Source of the DNA: RYN-122 sp963761655
Lineage (GTDB): Bacteria > Actinomycetota > Actinomycetes > Mycobacteriales > SCTD01
Direction: 5' to 3'
DNA: 64,000 nt
Assembly (NCBI GenBank): GCA_963761655.1
Contig: CAVXHI010000002.1
Span: 1,140,568-1,204,567 of the forward strand
Shown here: in pieces, positions 1 through 9,217 of the stretch
Numbering within the stretch: the stretch's first letter is position 1
Layout of the letters: each line of letters opens with the position of its first letter
Position numbers and translations under genes: made by a program
The notes under the pieces: generated by a model
Told to the model about the DNA's origin: nothing
Seen by the model: the letters and a program-made list of their open reading frames with translations, nothing else
Database searches by the model: none

Positions 1-525
1 CGCGAGGATCCCGCCGCAGACGATCGCGCTGTCGGCGACGTTGAACACCGGCCAGACCTTGAAGTCGAGGAAGTCGACCACCTCGCCCCGGCCGATGCCG
101 GGCGCGCGGAACAACCGGTCCACCAGGTTGCCGGAGGCCCCGCCCAGCAGGAGACCGAGGCTCAGGGCCCACGGGACCGACCGCAGCCGCTTCGCCGTCC
201 GCAGGATCACGACGACCACCGCCACCGCGACCGCGGTGAAGACCAGCGTGGCTCCCTCGGCGAAGGAGAACGCGGCGCCGGGGTTGCGGGAGACCGCGAG
301 GCGCAGCAGGCCCAGGTCGACGACGCGTCGCCCCTCGAGCTCGGCGACGACGTAGGCCTTCGTCGCCAGGTCGAGCGCGAGGACACCCGTGGCCACCGCG
401 GCGAGGGTGCCGACGCGCCGCGGCCGGGCGTCCTGCCCGCCCGACGGCCCCTCGACCGCTCGTCCGGCTGGGCGTCGGCTCGGCGGGCCGTCCGGCGTCA
501 GCGGCGCTCCTCGCGCTGCTTGCAC
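1..525 (-). CDS. lspA: Lipoprotein signal peptidase II (partial, C-terminus cut by window edge)
   Basis: Membrane aspartyl protease that cleaves the signal peptide of diacylglyceryl-prolipoproteins. On the minus strand I read the family signatures GNLVDR (about 150-130) and VVDFLDF...VFNVADS (about 85-30), which hold the two catalytic aspartates, plus hydrophobic stretches before them (TLVFTAVAVAVVVVIL). The C-terminus lies outside the window. The start is uncertain: no ATG is in frame near the expected N-terminus. The GTG at 525 would overlap the end of the upstream TraR-like gene by 28 bases and gives an Ala/Pro/Gly-rich leader before the first membrane segment. The order ileS, traR/dksA, lspA is common in actinobacteria. 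Confidence 0.88.
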   Translation of the reverse strand, partial: MQAARGAPLTPDGPPSRRPAGRAVEGPSGGQDARPRRVGTLAAVATGVLALDLATKAYVVAELEGRRVVDLGLLRLAVSRNPGAAFSFAEGATLVFTAVAVAVVVVILRTAKRLRSVPWALSLGLLLGGASGNLVDRLFRAPGIGRGEVVDFLDFKVWPVFNVADSAIVCGGILA

Positions 526-1713
526 GCCACGCACAGGGTGGCCCGGGGGGCGGCCTGCAGGCGGGGCTTGGGGATGGCGTTGCCGCAGCTCTCGCAGCGG
601 CCGTAGGTGCCGTCGTCGATGCGGGCCAGGGCGCGCTGCACCTGCAGCAGGAGGTCGCGGCTGTTGTTGGCGAGCGACATCTCGTGCTCGCGCTCGAAGG
701 TCTTGCTGCCGGCGTCGGCCTCGTCGCCCGGGCCCTCCCCGACGGCGTCGCGCTGCACGGCGGCGGCCTGCACCTCGGCGTCGTCGATCTCCCCGCGCAG
801 CTCACGGGCCTGACCCTCGAGCTCCACCCGCACCTCGGCGAGCTCGCTGTCGGTCCAGGCGTCGGCCGGGTCGAGCGGGGCGAGCACCTTGGGGGCCGCC
901 TTCCTGGCGGGGGCCTTGGCGGCGGGGGTCTTGACCGGGGCCTTCGCAGCGGGGGTCTCGTCCGGAGCCTTCGCGGCGGGGGCCTTGGCAGCGGGGGCCT
1001 TGACCGGAGCCTTGTCGGCCGGAGCCTTCGGTGGCGGGGGCCTTCGGCGGCGGGGGCCTTGGTGGCGGGGGCCTTGACCGGCGGCCTTGGTCGCGGGGGC
1101 CTTGGCGGCGCGGGGCCTTGGTGGCGGGGCCAGCCTCGGCGGCGGGAGCCGCCTTCTTCGCTGCCGGCACCTTGGTGGCCGGAGCCGCCTTCGTGGCGGC
1201 AACCTTCGTGGCGGGACGGGGGCTCGGCGTCGTCGGTGCGGTCTCGGCCGCTGCCTTCGCCGCCGGGGCCCGCTTGGCCGCAGGTGCCTTGGCCGGTACC
1301 GCCCGCTGGTCCGCGGGGGCGGTCGCGGGCTTCGTCGTCACGGGCGCCTTCTTCGCGACCGGCGCCTTCGTCGCTGCGGGGACCTTCGCTGCCGGCGCCT
1401 TGGTCGCCTGCCGGGCGCCGCCTTGTCGCCGCCGGCGCCTTCTTCGCGGCCGCTGCCGGCTGCCTTCGCGGCCGGCGCCTTCTTCGCCGCCGGCGCCTTC
1501 TTCGCCGCCGGTGCCTTCTTCGCCGGCCGGTGCCTTCTTCGCTGCCGCTGCCGTCGTGGCCGCTCCGGACCGCGCAGCCTCGGGCGGCGCGCTCGGGGGC
1601 GCGGCCTCCGGGGTCGGTGCGGTGTCGTCCGCGGACGTTGCCGCCGCGTCGCCGCCGCGCCGGCCCAGCAGGCCGCGCAGCCGTCCGGTGATGCCGGTGC
1701 CTCCCGCGGCCAT
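498..1713 (-). CDS. TraR/DksA-type zinc-finger protein with long Lys-Ala-Pro tail (frameshifted in the repeat region)
   Basis: The last ~120 residues form a TraR/DksA domain: an acidic helical region (ADAWTDSELAEVRVELEGQA), then YGRCESCGNAIPKPRL...CVACKQREERR, a four-cysteine zinc finger. Family members bind the RNA polymerase secondary channel, though many actinobacterial ones are uncharacterised. The N-terminus starts at ATG 1713 (MAAGGTGITGRLRGLLGRRG). Between them lie some 200 residues of KAPA/AAKKAPAAK repeats, like the tails of histone H1-like proteins. The reading frame switches at least three times within the repeats (about 1100, 1430 and 1520), which I read as sequence errors in low-complexity DNA. 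Full length would be about 400 residues, far longer than usual for the family. Confidence 0.8.
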
Positions 1714-1832
1714 GCGCGCCCCCTCACGCCCGCGGCCACCATGATCACAAGACGCGGCGAGGATACGGGTTGCCGGACGCAACCGCGTGCGGAAAGCGCC
1801 GCGGACGCCCGGGCGGCTGCGCGGCGTCGGGC

Positions 1833-1838
1833 TAGGCT
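1833..1838 (+). promoter_or_regulatory. Putative -10 element of ileS
   Basis: The hexamer TAGGCT at 1833-1838 resembles actinobacterial -10 elements and lies about 12 bases before the first recognisable T-box leader structure. No convincing -35 is seen at 16-18 bases upstream. Transcription would start near 1845. Confidence 0.4.
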
Positions 1839-1847
1839 GGCCCGGTC

Positions 1848-2068
1848 GCAGGACGAGGACCAGTAGCGCCGCACGCAGCCACGAGCGACCCGGGGACGGT
1901 GCGAGCCCGGGGGCGAGCCCGACCGTGAACATCAGCCTCGTGCACCTCCCGCGGCGCGCACGGCAAGAGCGGGCCGCCGGTCAGCGGCGGCAAGGAGGGT
2001 GGTACCGCGGGGCACGCCCAGCACCAGGGGCGGCCTCGTCCCTCCGTCGAGCACCACCGACGGAGGAG
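1848..2068 (+). ncRNA. T-box riboswitch of ileS, translational type
   Basis: The leader contains the hallmark T-box AGGGTGGTACCGCGG at 1996-2010, whose bulge pairs with the uncharged tRNA acceptor end. A Stem I region covers about 1850-1945, with GACGAGGACCAGTAG near its base and an ATC isoleucine triplet at 1931-1933 as the likely specifier. Downstream, CCTCCGTCG (2041-2049) and CGACGGAGG (2058-2066) form a perfect 9-bp hairpin that buries the Shine-Dalgarno GGAGGAG (2062-2068) just before the GTG start. No terminator U-tract is present. Uncharged tRNA-Ile should therefore release the ribosome site rather than stop termination, as described for actinobacterial ileS T-boxes. Confidence 0.92.
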
Positions 2069-2072
2069 CCCC

Positions 2073-5000
2073 GTGAAGCAGCTGCCCGCCCAGGTCGACC
2101 TGCCCGCGCTCGAGCGCGGCGTGCTCGACGCGCTGGGAGCGCGACCGCGTCTTCGCCCGCAGCCTGGAGCAGACCGCGGACGGCGAGCCGTGGGTCTTCT
2201 ACGAGGGCCCGCCGACCGCCAACGGCAAGCCCGGCACGCACCACGTCGAGGCCCGCGTGTTCAAGGACCTGTTCCCCCGCTTCAAGACCATGCAGGGCCG
2301 CCACGTCGCGCGGCGCGCCGGCTGGGACTGCCACGGCCTGCCGGTCGAGCTCGCGGTCGAGAAGGAGCTCGGCTTCTCCGGCAAGCAGGACATCGAGGCC
2401 TACGGCGTCGCGGAGTTCAACGCCAAGTGCCGCGAGAGCGTGCTGCGGCACGTCGACGAGTTCGAGCGCATGACCACGCGGATGGGCTACTGGGTCGACA
2501 TGGACGCGGCCTACCGCACCATGGACCCCGCCTACGTGCGAGTCGGTCTGGTGGTCGCTCAAGCAGGTCGCCGACAAGGGCCTGCTCGTCGAGGACCACC
2601 GCGTCGCGCCGTACTGCCCGCGCTGCGGCACCGGCCTGTCCGACCACGAGGTGGCCCAGGGCTACCAGACGGTCACCGACCCGAGCGTCTACGTCCGCTT
2701 CCCCGTGACCGCGGTCCGCTGCAGCAGCTCGGGGCCGCGCTGCTGGTCTGGACGACGACGCCGTGGACGCTGGTCAGCAACACCGCCGTCGCCGTCAACC
2801 CGGACGTCACCTACGTCGCCGCCCGCCGCGGCGACGAGGTCCTCGTGGTCGCCGAGCCGCTGCTGGCGCGTGCTCGGCGACGACGACGTCGAGGTGCTCG
2901 AGCGCTTCCCCGGCACCGCCCTGGAGCACACCACCTACGCCCGGCCCTTCGACCTGGCTCGGACATCGCGGACGCGCACTACGTCGCGCTCGGCCGACTA
3001 CGTCACCACCGACAGCGGCACCGGGCTGGTGCACCAGTCCCCCGCCTTCGGCGCCGACGACATGCAGGTCGCCCGCCGCTACGGCCTGCCCGTCGTCAAC
3101 CCGGTGCGCCCCGACGGCACCTTCGAGGCGGACCTGCCGCTGGTCGGCGGGCTGTTCTTCAAGGCCGCCGACCGCGCCGCTCGCCGACGACCTGTCCGCG
3201 CGCGGGCTGCTGTTCCGCGAGACGCCCTACGAGCACAGCTACCCGCACTGCTGGCGCTGCGACACCGCGCTGCTCTACTACGCGCTGCCCGTCCTGGTAC
3301 ATCCGCACGACCGCCATCAAGGACCGGCTGGTCGAGGAGAACGAGCGGACCGACCTGGTACCCGGCGACCATCCAGCACGGCCGCTACGGCGACTGGCTG
3401 GACAACAACATCGACTGGGCGCTCTCGCGCAACCGCTACTGGGGCACGCCCCTGCCGGTCTGGCGCTGCACCGCGGACCGCGCCCACTGGCAGGTCTTCG
3501 GCTCGCTCGCCGAGCTCGGCCAGGCGGCCGGGCGCGACGCTGTCCGACCTCGACCCGCACCGGCCGTTCGTCGACGACGTCGTCGTGCCGTGCGTGCAGC
3601 GCGTGCGGGGCGACCGGGGCGCCGAGCCGGGTGCCCGAGGTCATCGACGGCTGGTACGACTCGGGGGCGATGCCGTTCGCCCAGGTCGGCTACCCGCACA
3701 GCGGCGTCGAGCCGGCCTACCCGGCGCAGTTCATCGCCGAGGCGATCGACCAGACCCGCGGCTGGTTCTACACGCTGATGACCGTCGGCACGCTGGTGTT
3801 CGACCGCAGCTCCTACGAGACGGTGCTGTGCCTCGGGCCACATCCTCGACGGCGACGGCCGCAAGATGAGCAAGCACCTGGGCAACGTTCTGGACCCGTT
3901 CGAGCTGTTCGAGCGGCACGGGGCCGACGCCCTGCGCTGGTACATGCTCTGCGGCGGCAGCCCCTGGAGCTCGCGCCGGGTCGGCCACAAGCAGGTCGAG
4001 GAGGTCGTCCGGACGGTCCTGCTGACCTACTGGAACACCGCCAGCTTCCTCACCCTCTACGCCGGCGCCAACGGCTGGGAGCCCGGCCGGTCGCGCACGC
4101 GCACGGCGAGCGCACGCTGCTCGACCGCTGGGCGCTGTCGGAGACCCACGCGACCGTGCTCGAGGTGACCGACGGCGCTGGAGGACTTCGACTCGCTGCG
4201 GGCCGGGCCGGCGGCTCGCCCAGCTGCGTCGACGACCTGTCGAACTGGTACGTGCGGTCCAGCCGCCGCCGCTTCTGGGACGGCGACCCGGCCGCGCTCG
4301 GCACCCTGCACGAGTGCCTGTGCTCGCTGACGCCTGCTGATGGCGCCGTTCGTGCCCGTTCGTGACCGACGAGGTCTGTGGCAGCGACGCCTGGTCGCCG
4401 GCGCCCGCGAGCACCGACAGCTGCCCGACTCGGTGCACCTGCGCGCTGGCCCGAGGCCGACGCCGCGCTGGTCGACGACGGAGCTGGGCGCGCAGGTCGC
4501 GCAGGTGCGACGGCTGGTCGACCTCGGGCGGCAGGCCCGGGCCGAGTCCAGGACCAAGACCCGCCAGCCGCTGGGGCGCGCCCTGGTGTCGGCTCCGGGC
4601 TGGCAGTCGCTGCCCGCAGGAGCCTGCGGGACCTGGTGGCCGCCGAGCTCAACGTGGTCAGCCTCGGAGCCGCTGGCCGGCGACCTGGTCGACACCAGCG
4701 TCAAGGGCAACTTCCGCGCGCTCGGCAAGCGCTTCGGCAAGCGGACCGCGACGGTGGCCGCCGCGATCGCCGCCGCCGACGCGGCCGCGCTGGCTGCCGC
4801 GCTCCGCGAGGGCCCGGCGACCGTCGCGGTCGACGGGGAGCACGTCGAGGTGACGGCCGACGAGGTCCTGGTCACCGAGACGCCGCGCACCGGCTGGGCG
4901 GTCGCCACGCGGGCAGGGGAGACGGTCGCCCTCGACCTGGAGATCACGCCGGAGCTGCGCCGCGCCGGCCTGGTGCGCGACGCCGTCCGGCTGGTGCAGG

Positions 5001-5220
5001 AGGGGCGCAAGGCCAGCGGGCTGGACGTCAGCGACCGGATCGAGCTGTGGTGGTCGGCCGACGGCGAGCTGGCCGAGGCGCTGCGCGAGGGCGGCGGCCC
5101 GGCTGGCCGAGGAGGTGCTGGCGGTCGTCGGTGACCGAGGGCGCGCCCACGGCCGACCTCGCGCCGCACGAGGACGACGACCTCGGCCTGACGTTCTGGC
5201 TGCGCGTCGCCGGCGGCTGA
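2073..5220 (+). CDS. ileS: Isoleucyl-tRNA synthetase, type 2 (eukaryote-like); about 15 single-base frame breaks
   Basis: Class I aminoacyl-tRNA synthetase charging tRNA-Ile. Across successive frames the whole protein can be read: WVFYEGPPTANGKPGTHHVE (HIGH-type site, about 2190-2250), RAGWDCHGLPVE, WWSLKQVADKGLL, YCPRCGTGLSDHEV, VWTTTPWTL, GTGLVHQSPAFGADD (editing domain), WYIRTTAIKD, SRNRYWGTPLPVW, DQTRGWFYTL, GRKMSKHLGN (KMSKS, about 3860-3890), then the anticodon-binding C-terminus ending LTFWLRVAGG. The sequence type matches the archaeal/eukaryotic-like IleRS common in actinobacteria. Frame breaks, nearly all +1 insertions, occur near 2140, 2543, 2710, 2870, 2960, 3180, 3295, 3360, 3540, 3610, 3836, 4180, 4330 and 4440. 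The gene is essential, so they are almost certainly sequence errors. Confidence 0.93.
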
Positions 5221-5283
5221 GCGCCTGCCGGCGGCAGCGCCGTCACCCGGCTGGCGCGCAAGACACGGGTGGCGCGGCGGCCG

Positions 5284-5894
5284 ATGCTCCTGGTGACCAC
5301 CGCCGCACTGCTCCGGGCGGAGCAGCGGGCCGGCACCGCTCCAGGAGGCCGCGTGTCCCTCGTCCTGCGCTGCACCTGTCCGGCCTGCTCGCCGAGGCCG
5401 CCCCGGCCACGCCCCGCGCAGCGCTCGTTCCGCTGCGCGCCCGCCCCGACGCGCGACCGTACGGCTGCGACCCCGCCGTCGCCGTCGCCCAGCAGGTCCG
5501 ACCGGCGCTGGTGCTGCGGGAGCACCAGGGCCGCGCGCTGCTCGGCGCGGCTGCGGCGCAGGACGTCGGTCGCGGGGGCTGCTTCGCCGCCGGTCCGGCC
5601 GGGGTCCAGGTGTGGAGCGCGACCCTTCGACGGGCCCGGCGGGACGCACGGCAGCGCGGAGCACCTCGGATCGGTCGACTGGAGCTACGACACCCCGGTC
5701 CGCCACTACGTGACCGTCTACCGGGTCCTGGTGACCGTGGACGGCGCCCGGGCGGGCTGTCCGCCGCAGACGTGCTGGCACGGGTCCTGCACCTGGCCGG
5801 CATCGAGGAGACCGGGGCGGCCGACCAGGCGCTGTCGGTGCCCCTGCCGCGCGACCCGTTCCGGGCCGAGCACGGGCGACGCCGGACCGACTGA
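5284..5894 (+). CDS. Hypothetical protein, about 200 residues (frameshifted)
   Basis: Not recognised. Starting at ATG 5284, 63 bases after ileS, a coherent protein can be pieced together from three frames: MLLVTTAALLRAEQRAG, then LHLSGLLAEAAPATPRAALV, PYGCDPAVAVAQQVRPALVL, FDGPGGTHGSAEHLGSVDWS, YDTPVRHYVTVYRVLVTVDG and finally AADVLARVLHLAGIEETG up to the stop at 5894. It has no membrane segment or signal peptide. Conserved-looking polar stretches and two or three +1 breaks (near 5370, 5630 and 5755) fit the error pattern of ileS. It lies downstream of ileS and may be co-transcribed. It faces the zinc-ribbon protein across a shared terminator. Confidence 0.5.
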
Positions 5895-5936
5895 CCCGGC
5901 CGGCGACCACGACGCCACAGCCCCCAGGGACGGCGA

Positions 5937-5965
5937 AAGCCCCGACTCCCGCGGAGTCGGGGCTT
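5937..5965. terminator. Bidirectional hairpin terminator between convergent genes
   Basis: AAGCCCCGACTC (5937-5948) pairs perfectly with GAGTCGGGGCTT (5954-5965) around a 5-base loop CCGCG, giving a 12-bp stem. It sits between the stop of the plus-strand hypothetical gene (5894) and the stop of the minus-strand gene (5977). The A/T ends of the stem give a short U-run in both directions. Confidence 0.85.
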
Positions 5966-5976
5966 GCGGCAGCGGG

Positions 5977-7192
5977 CTAGGGCTTACAGACCCCACACGC
6001 GTCGAAGCCCTGCTTCGTGGCCTGCGCACGGCTGACCTGGAGCGCGTCCTCGACACCCCGCACGTAGCGGCAGTCGGGCCGGTGGAAGCGCCCGCGGTCG
6101 GGGATGACGACAACGGTGCCCTTCTTGGCTGCGGGGGCGGTCGCCGACGGGTCGGCCGCCGTGACCTCGGACGGCGCCGCGACCTTGGCGGGAGCGGTCT
6201 TGGCGGGTGCGGTCTTGGCGGGTGCGGTCTTGGCGGGTGCGGTCTTGGGGGCAGCAGCCTTTGCCGTCTTGGCCTGCTTCGCGGCGGGAGCGGTCTTTGC
6301 GGGGGTGCCGGTGCTCTCCGAGCCCGGTGCCGCCTCAGGCGCCGTCGCCGGAATCGGGCGACCGGGCGCCTTGGCCGCGGCGGGGACGCTGCGGGCGGCC
6401 GTGCTGCGCACCGGGGGCGCCGACAGGGGCGGAGGGGTGGACGCGGTGCGGGCGGCCGGCGCCTTCGCGGCCTTGGCCGGGGTCTTGACGGCCTTCGTCG
6501 CAGCCCTGGCGGGGGCCTTGGACGCCTTGGCCGGCGGGGTCGTTCCGTCTGCGGCAGGCACGGACTCCTGGGCCGAGGTGCCGGCGACCGGGGTCTTGGA
6601 CATGTCGACGGCGGCGAGCGTCCGGGTCGGCGCGGACAGGTCGCCCGCCTGCCCGGCGGCGACGTCGCCGTCCTCGGACCGCTCGGCCTCGTCGAGCTCG
6701 GCAGCGTCGACCAGCTCGACGTCGCCGCCCTCGAGCTCGGCGGCCAGGGCCTCGTCGGGCTTGCAGACGCCGCACGGGGTGAACCCCTCGTCCTGGGCGT
6801 CGAACACGTCGAGCTCCTCGACGTCCTTGCCGTTGAGGTAGCGGCAGCCGTCCACGTGGTAACGGGGGCGTCCGGCGACGACGAGGACGAGCCCACCGGC
6901 CAGCAGCTCGTCGGCGACGTCGTCGTCCTCGACGGGCGGGTCGACGTCGGCTCCGGCCGGCGGGACGCTGCGGGACGTCGACGGGTGCTCCCGCCGGGCG
7001 CGAGGGGTCGGCCTCCGACGCGGTGGCCGGGACCTGCTCACCGCGGCGCTGCAGGATCCCGATGATCAGGAAGACGAACGCCGACAGGCTCACAGCGATG
7101 GAGGAGTAGACGAACGTCAGGCCCTCCGTGGTGAGTCCGAGGACGAGCAGCACGAGGGCGACGAGGACGAGTGCCCCGCTGATCACGATCAC
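5977..7192 (-). CDS. Membrane-anchored protein with two CHCC zinc-ribbon-like modules and PAKTA repeats
   Basis: Starts at 7192 with two membrane segments (GALVLVALVLLVLGLT and YSSIAVSLSAFVFLIIGI), then RRGEQV. One frame break near 7000 joins this to the main body. Module 1 reads RYHVDGCRYLNGKDVEELDV, then EGFTPCGVCKP. The extreme C-terminus repeats it: RFHRPDCRYVRGVEDALQVS, then QGFDACGVCKP. Each gives H-x3-C, about 20-25 residues, C-x2-C, a likely zinc site. Between them lie an acidic stretch and ~170 residues rich in Ala, Lys and Pro with KTAPAKTAPAK repeats. The family is unknown to me. The gene is first downstream of divIVA at the end of the division cluster, so a cell-envelope or polar role is plausible but unproven. 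Confidence 0.7.
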
Positions 7193-7290
7193 GAAGGGAG
7201 TTCCTCACCGAGGGATTGGGGACGACGGGGCATCGTAGCGGCGGGCCGGTGCCGACCGGCGCGTTGCGGGTCGGTCCGGCTGCGTGAGGG

Positions 7291-8292
7291 TCAGCCGGCG
7301 TCGGCGGGGACGCCGGCGTCCGCGTCCACCTGCGGCAGGGCGCCGGTGGCGGCCCGCTCGGGGGCGTCGTGCGGCACGCCGGTGCGCCCGTCGTCGTCGG
7401 GACCGTGCCCGTCGTCGAGGTCGGCCAACTGGGTGCGCAGGAAGGCCTTGAGCCGGGTGCGGTACTCGCGCTCGAAGCTCTGCAGGTCCTCGATGCGCTG
7501 CTCGAGGCCGGTCCGGCGCTCCTCCAGGTCACCGAGCGAGGCGGCCACCTTGGCGGCGACCTCGGCGTCGGCGCGGGCGGCCGTCTCGCGCGAGCGCGCA
7601 AGGGTCGTCTCCGCCTCGGCGCGGGCCGAGGACAGGGTGGCCTCGGCCTCCGCGGTCGCACTGCCGACGGCTCCCTCGGCCTCGGCGCGAGCCGAGGTCA
7701 CCGTGCTCTCGGCCTCGGTCCGGGCGGACGTGAGGGTGCTCTCGGCCTCGGTCCGGGCGGACGTGAGGGTGCTCTCGGCCTCCGCGCGGGCGGACGTGAG
7801 GGTGCTCTCGGCCTCCTCGCGCGCCTCCCGCACCGTGCGCTCGGCGAACTCCTGGGCCTGCGAGACGAGCCGCTCGGCCTCGGCCCGCGCATCGGTCAGC
7901 GCCGTGTCGGCCTCGGCCCGGGCGCTGCCGACCGTGCCCTGCGCCTCTGCCCGCGCTGCCTCGACGATCTGCGCCGCTTCGGCGCGGGCCTCCGCCACGG
8001 CCTCGTCGGCGGTGCGCTGGGCCAGCAGCAGCGTCCGCAGCGCGGCCTCCTGGCCCTCCATCGCCGCGAGCGGCCGCTCGACCGGTGCCGCCACGGGCTC
8101 GACCTCGGGCTTGGCGAGCGTGACCGGCGCCGTGGTCGTGCTGCCGGACGTGCGGAGCTGGTCGTTCTCGCGCAGCAGGCGGCCGATCTCGCTCTCGACC
8201 TCGTCGAGGAACGCGTCGACCTCGTCGAGGGAGTAGCCCCGGAAGGCCACCTTGAACTGCTTGTTCGAGACGTCGGACGGAGTCAGCGGCAC
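7291..8292 (-). CDS. divIVA: DivIVA/Wag31 polar growth and division scaffold
   Basis: Coiled-coil protein that binds negatively curved membrane at poles and septa and directs polar growth in actinobacteria. The N-terminal DivIVA domain is clear: MPLTPSDVSNKQFKVAFRGYS, then LDEVDAFLDEVESEIGRLL, with the membrane-binding FRGYS motif. A central coiled coil (residues ~110-260) carries four near-identical 11-residue units of the type STLTSARAEAE. A second coiled coil (LEERRTGLEQRIEDLQSFER) is followed by an acidic tail. At 333 residues it is within the actinobacterial range. It lies just downstream of yggT in the dcw extension. Confidence 0.96.
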   Translation of the reverse strand: MPLTPSDVSNKQFKVAFRGYSLDEVDAFLDEVESEIGRLLRENDQLRTSGSTTTAPVTLAKPEVEPVAAPVERPLAAMEGQEAALRTLLLAQRTADEAVAEARAEAAQIVEAARAEAQGTVGSARAEADTALTDARAEAERLVSQAQEFAERTVREAREEAESTLTSARAEAESTLTSARTEAESTLTSARTEAESTVTSARAEAEGAVGSATAEAEATLSSARAEAETTLARSRETAARADAEVAAKVAASLGDLEERRTGLEQRIEDLQSFEREYRTRLKAFLRTQLADLDDGHGPDDDGRTGVPHDAPERAATGALPQVDADAGVPADAG

Positions 8293-8335
8293 AACATCAC
8301 CTCGGGGAGCGCAGCGGACAGGGACGGGCCGGCCA

Positions 8336-8620
8336 TCACGGCTGCTGAACCGCCTGCATGAGCAGGTAGGTCACCATGAACAGCACGATGAAACCGAGAT
8401 CGAGCTGGACCTGGCCGATCCGCAGGGGGGGCAGCACCCGGCGCAGGGCCTTCAGGGGCGGGTCGGTCGCCGAGTAGGCGACCTCCAGGACCGCGGCCAC
8501 CAGGCCGTTCGGCGTGAACGAGCGCGCCAGCATGAAGACGTAGTCCATGACGAGCCGGAAGACCAGCAGGAGCAGGAAGACCAGCAGCACGAAGTAGACG
8601 ACGGACGCGACGACGGACAC
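8336..8620 (-). CDS. yggT: YggT family membrane protein
   Basis: 94 residues with two membrane helices (VYFVLLVFLLLLVFRLVMDYV and GFIVLFMVTYLLMQAV) flanking the conserved YSATDPPLKALRRVLPPL loop of the YggT family. The biochemical role is unsettled; in actinobacteria and Gram-positives it sits between sepF and divIVA and is linked to division. The stop is 44 bases upstream of divIVA and the start is 35 bases after the sepF stop, so the three are probably one operon. Confidence 0.92.
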   Translation of the reverse strand: MSVVASVVYFVLLVFLLLLVFRLVMDYVFMLARSFTPNGLVAAVLEVAYSATDPPLKALRRVLPPLRIGQVQLDLGFIVLFMVTYLLMQAVQQP

Positions 8621-8655
8621 AACGTCAGACTAGCGACCGGCTCCCGCGACGGTGA

Positions 8656-9165
8656 TCACGACTGGTTGAAGAAGCCGCCCTCGGCGATGAGCGCCTTGTC
8701 CTCGGCGGTGACCTCCACGTGCTCGGGCGAGAGCAGGAAGACCTTGTTGGTGACCCGCTCGATGCTGCCGTGCAGACCGAAGATGAGCCCTGCGGCGAAG
8801 TCGACCAGGCGCTTGGCGTCGACGTCGTCCATCTCGGTGAGGTTCATGATCACGGGAGTGCCGGAGCGGAAGTGCTCGCCGATGGTGCGGGCCTCGTTGT
8901 AGGTGCGGGGGTGCAGCGTGGTGATCCGGTAGCCGTCGAAGCCGGCGACCGGAGCGGGTGCGGTCCGCAGCGTCGAGGGGGCCGTGTCGAGCGCGGTCGC
9001 GCCGTGCGTCTCCCGGCGCCCGCCCTCGGGGGCCCACCGGCGCACGGGGGCCGCGTCGTGCTGCGGCTCGTCCTCGTCGTCGTAGGCGTCGTAGTGCCCG
9101 CGCGCGTCGTCGTCGTCCTCGACGAGGCCGAGGTAGAGGCCGACCTTGCGACCGAGTCCGGGCAT
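8656..9165 (-). CDS. sepF: SepF, FtsZ membrane anchor and bundling protein
   Basis: 169 residues from ATG 9165, which is preceded by the strong ribosome site AGGAGAG; the longer reading frame upstream lacks one. The N-terminus MPGLGRKVGLYLGLVEDD is the amphipathic membrane-targeting helix, followed by an acidic, disordered linker. The C-terminal SepF core reads RITTLHPRTYNEARTIGEHF, then PVIMNLTEMDDVDAKRLVDF, then GSIERVTNKVFLLSP. SepF binds the FtsZ C-terminal tail and serves as its membrane anchor in actinobacteria, which lack FtsA. Located downstream of ftsZ, pgeF and yggS. Confidence 0.95.
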   Translation of the reverse strand: MPGLGRKVGLYLGLVEDDDDARGHYDAYDDEDEPQHDAAPVRRWAPEGGRRETHGATALDTAPSTLRTAPAPVAGFDGYRITTLHPRTYNEARTIGEHFRSGTPVIMNLTEMDDVDAKRLVDFAAGLIFGLHGSIERVTNKVFLLSPEHVEVTAEDKALIAEGGFFNQS

Positions 9166-9217
9166 ACGGCTCTCCTGCTGTTGCGGTGAGGTGGGGGGTG
9201 CGCTCTGGCGGCGGACG

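Noticed and set aside
684..1866. Long plus-strand open frames opposite the TraR-like gene
   Set aside because: They are antisense to Ala/Lys-rich repeats; GC-rich repeat DNA keeps all frames open. No family motif appears, while the minus strand has a complete TraR zinc finger.
2073..5220. ileS as a genuine pseudogene
   Set aside because: Every conserved block is intact between breaks, a complete T-box precedes it, and the gene is essential. Nearby essential genes show the same error type.
7650..7850. CRISPR-like or intergenic repeat
   Set aside because: The 33-bp units are in frame inside divIVA and encode the coiled coil.
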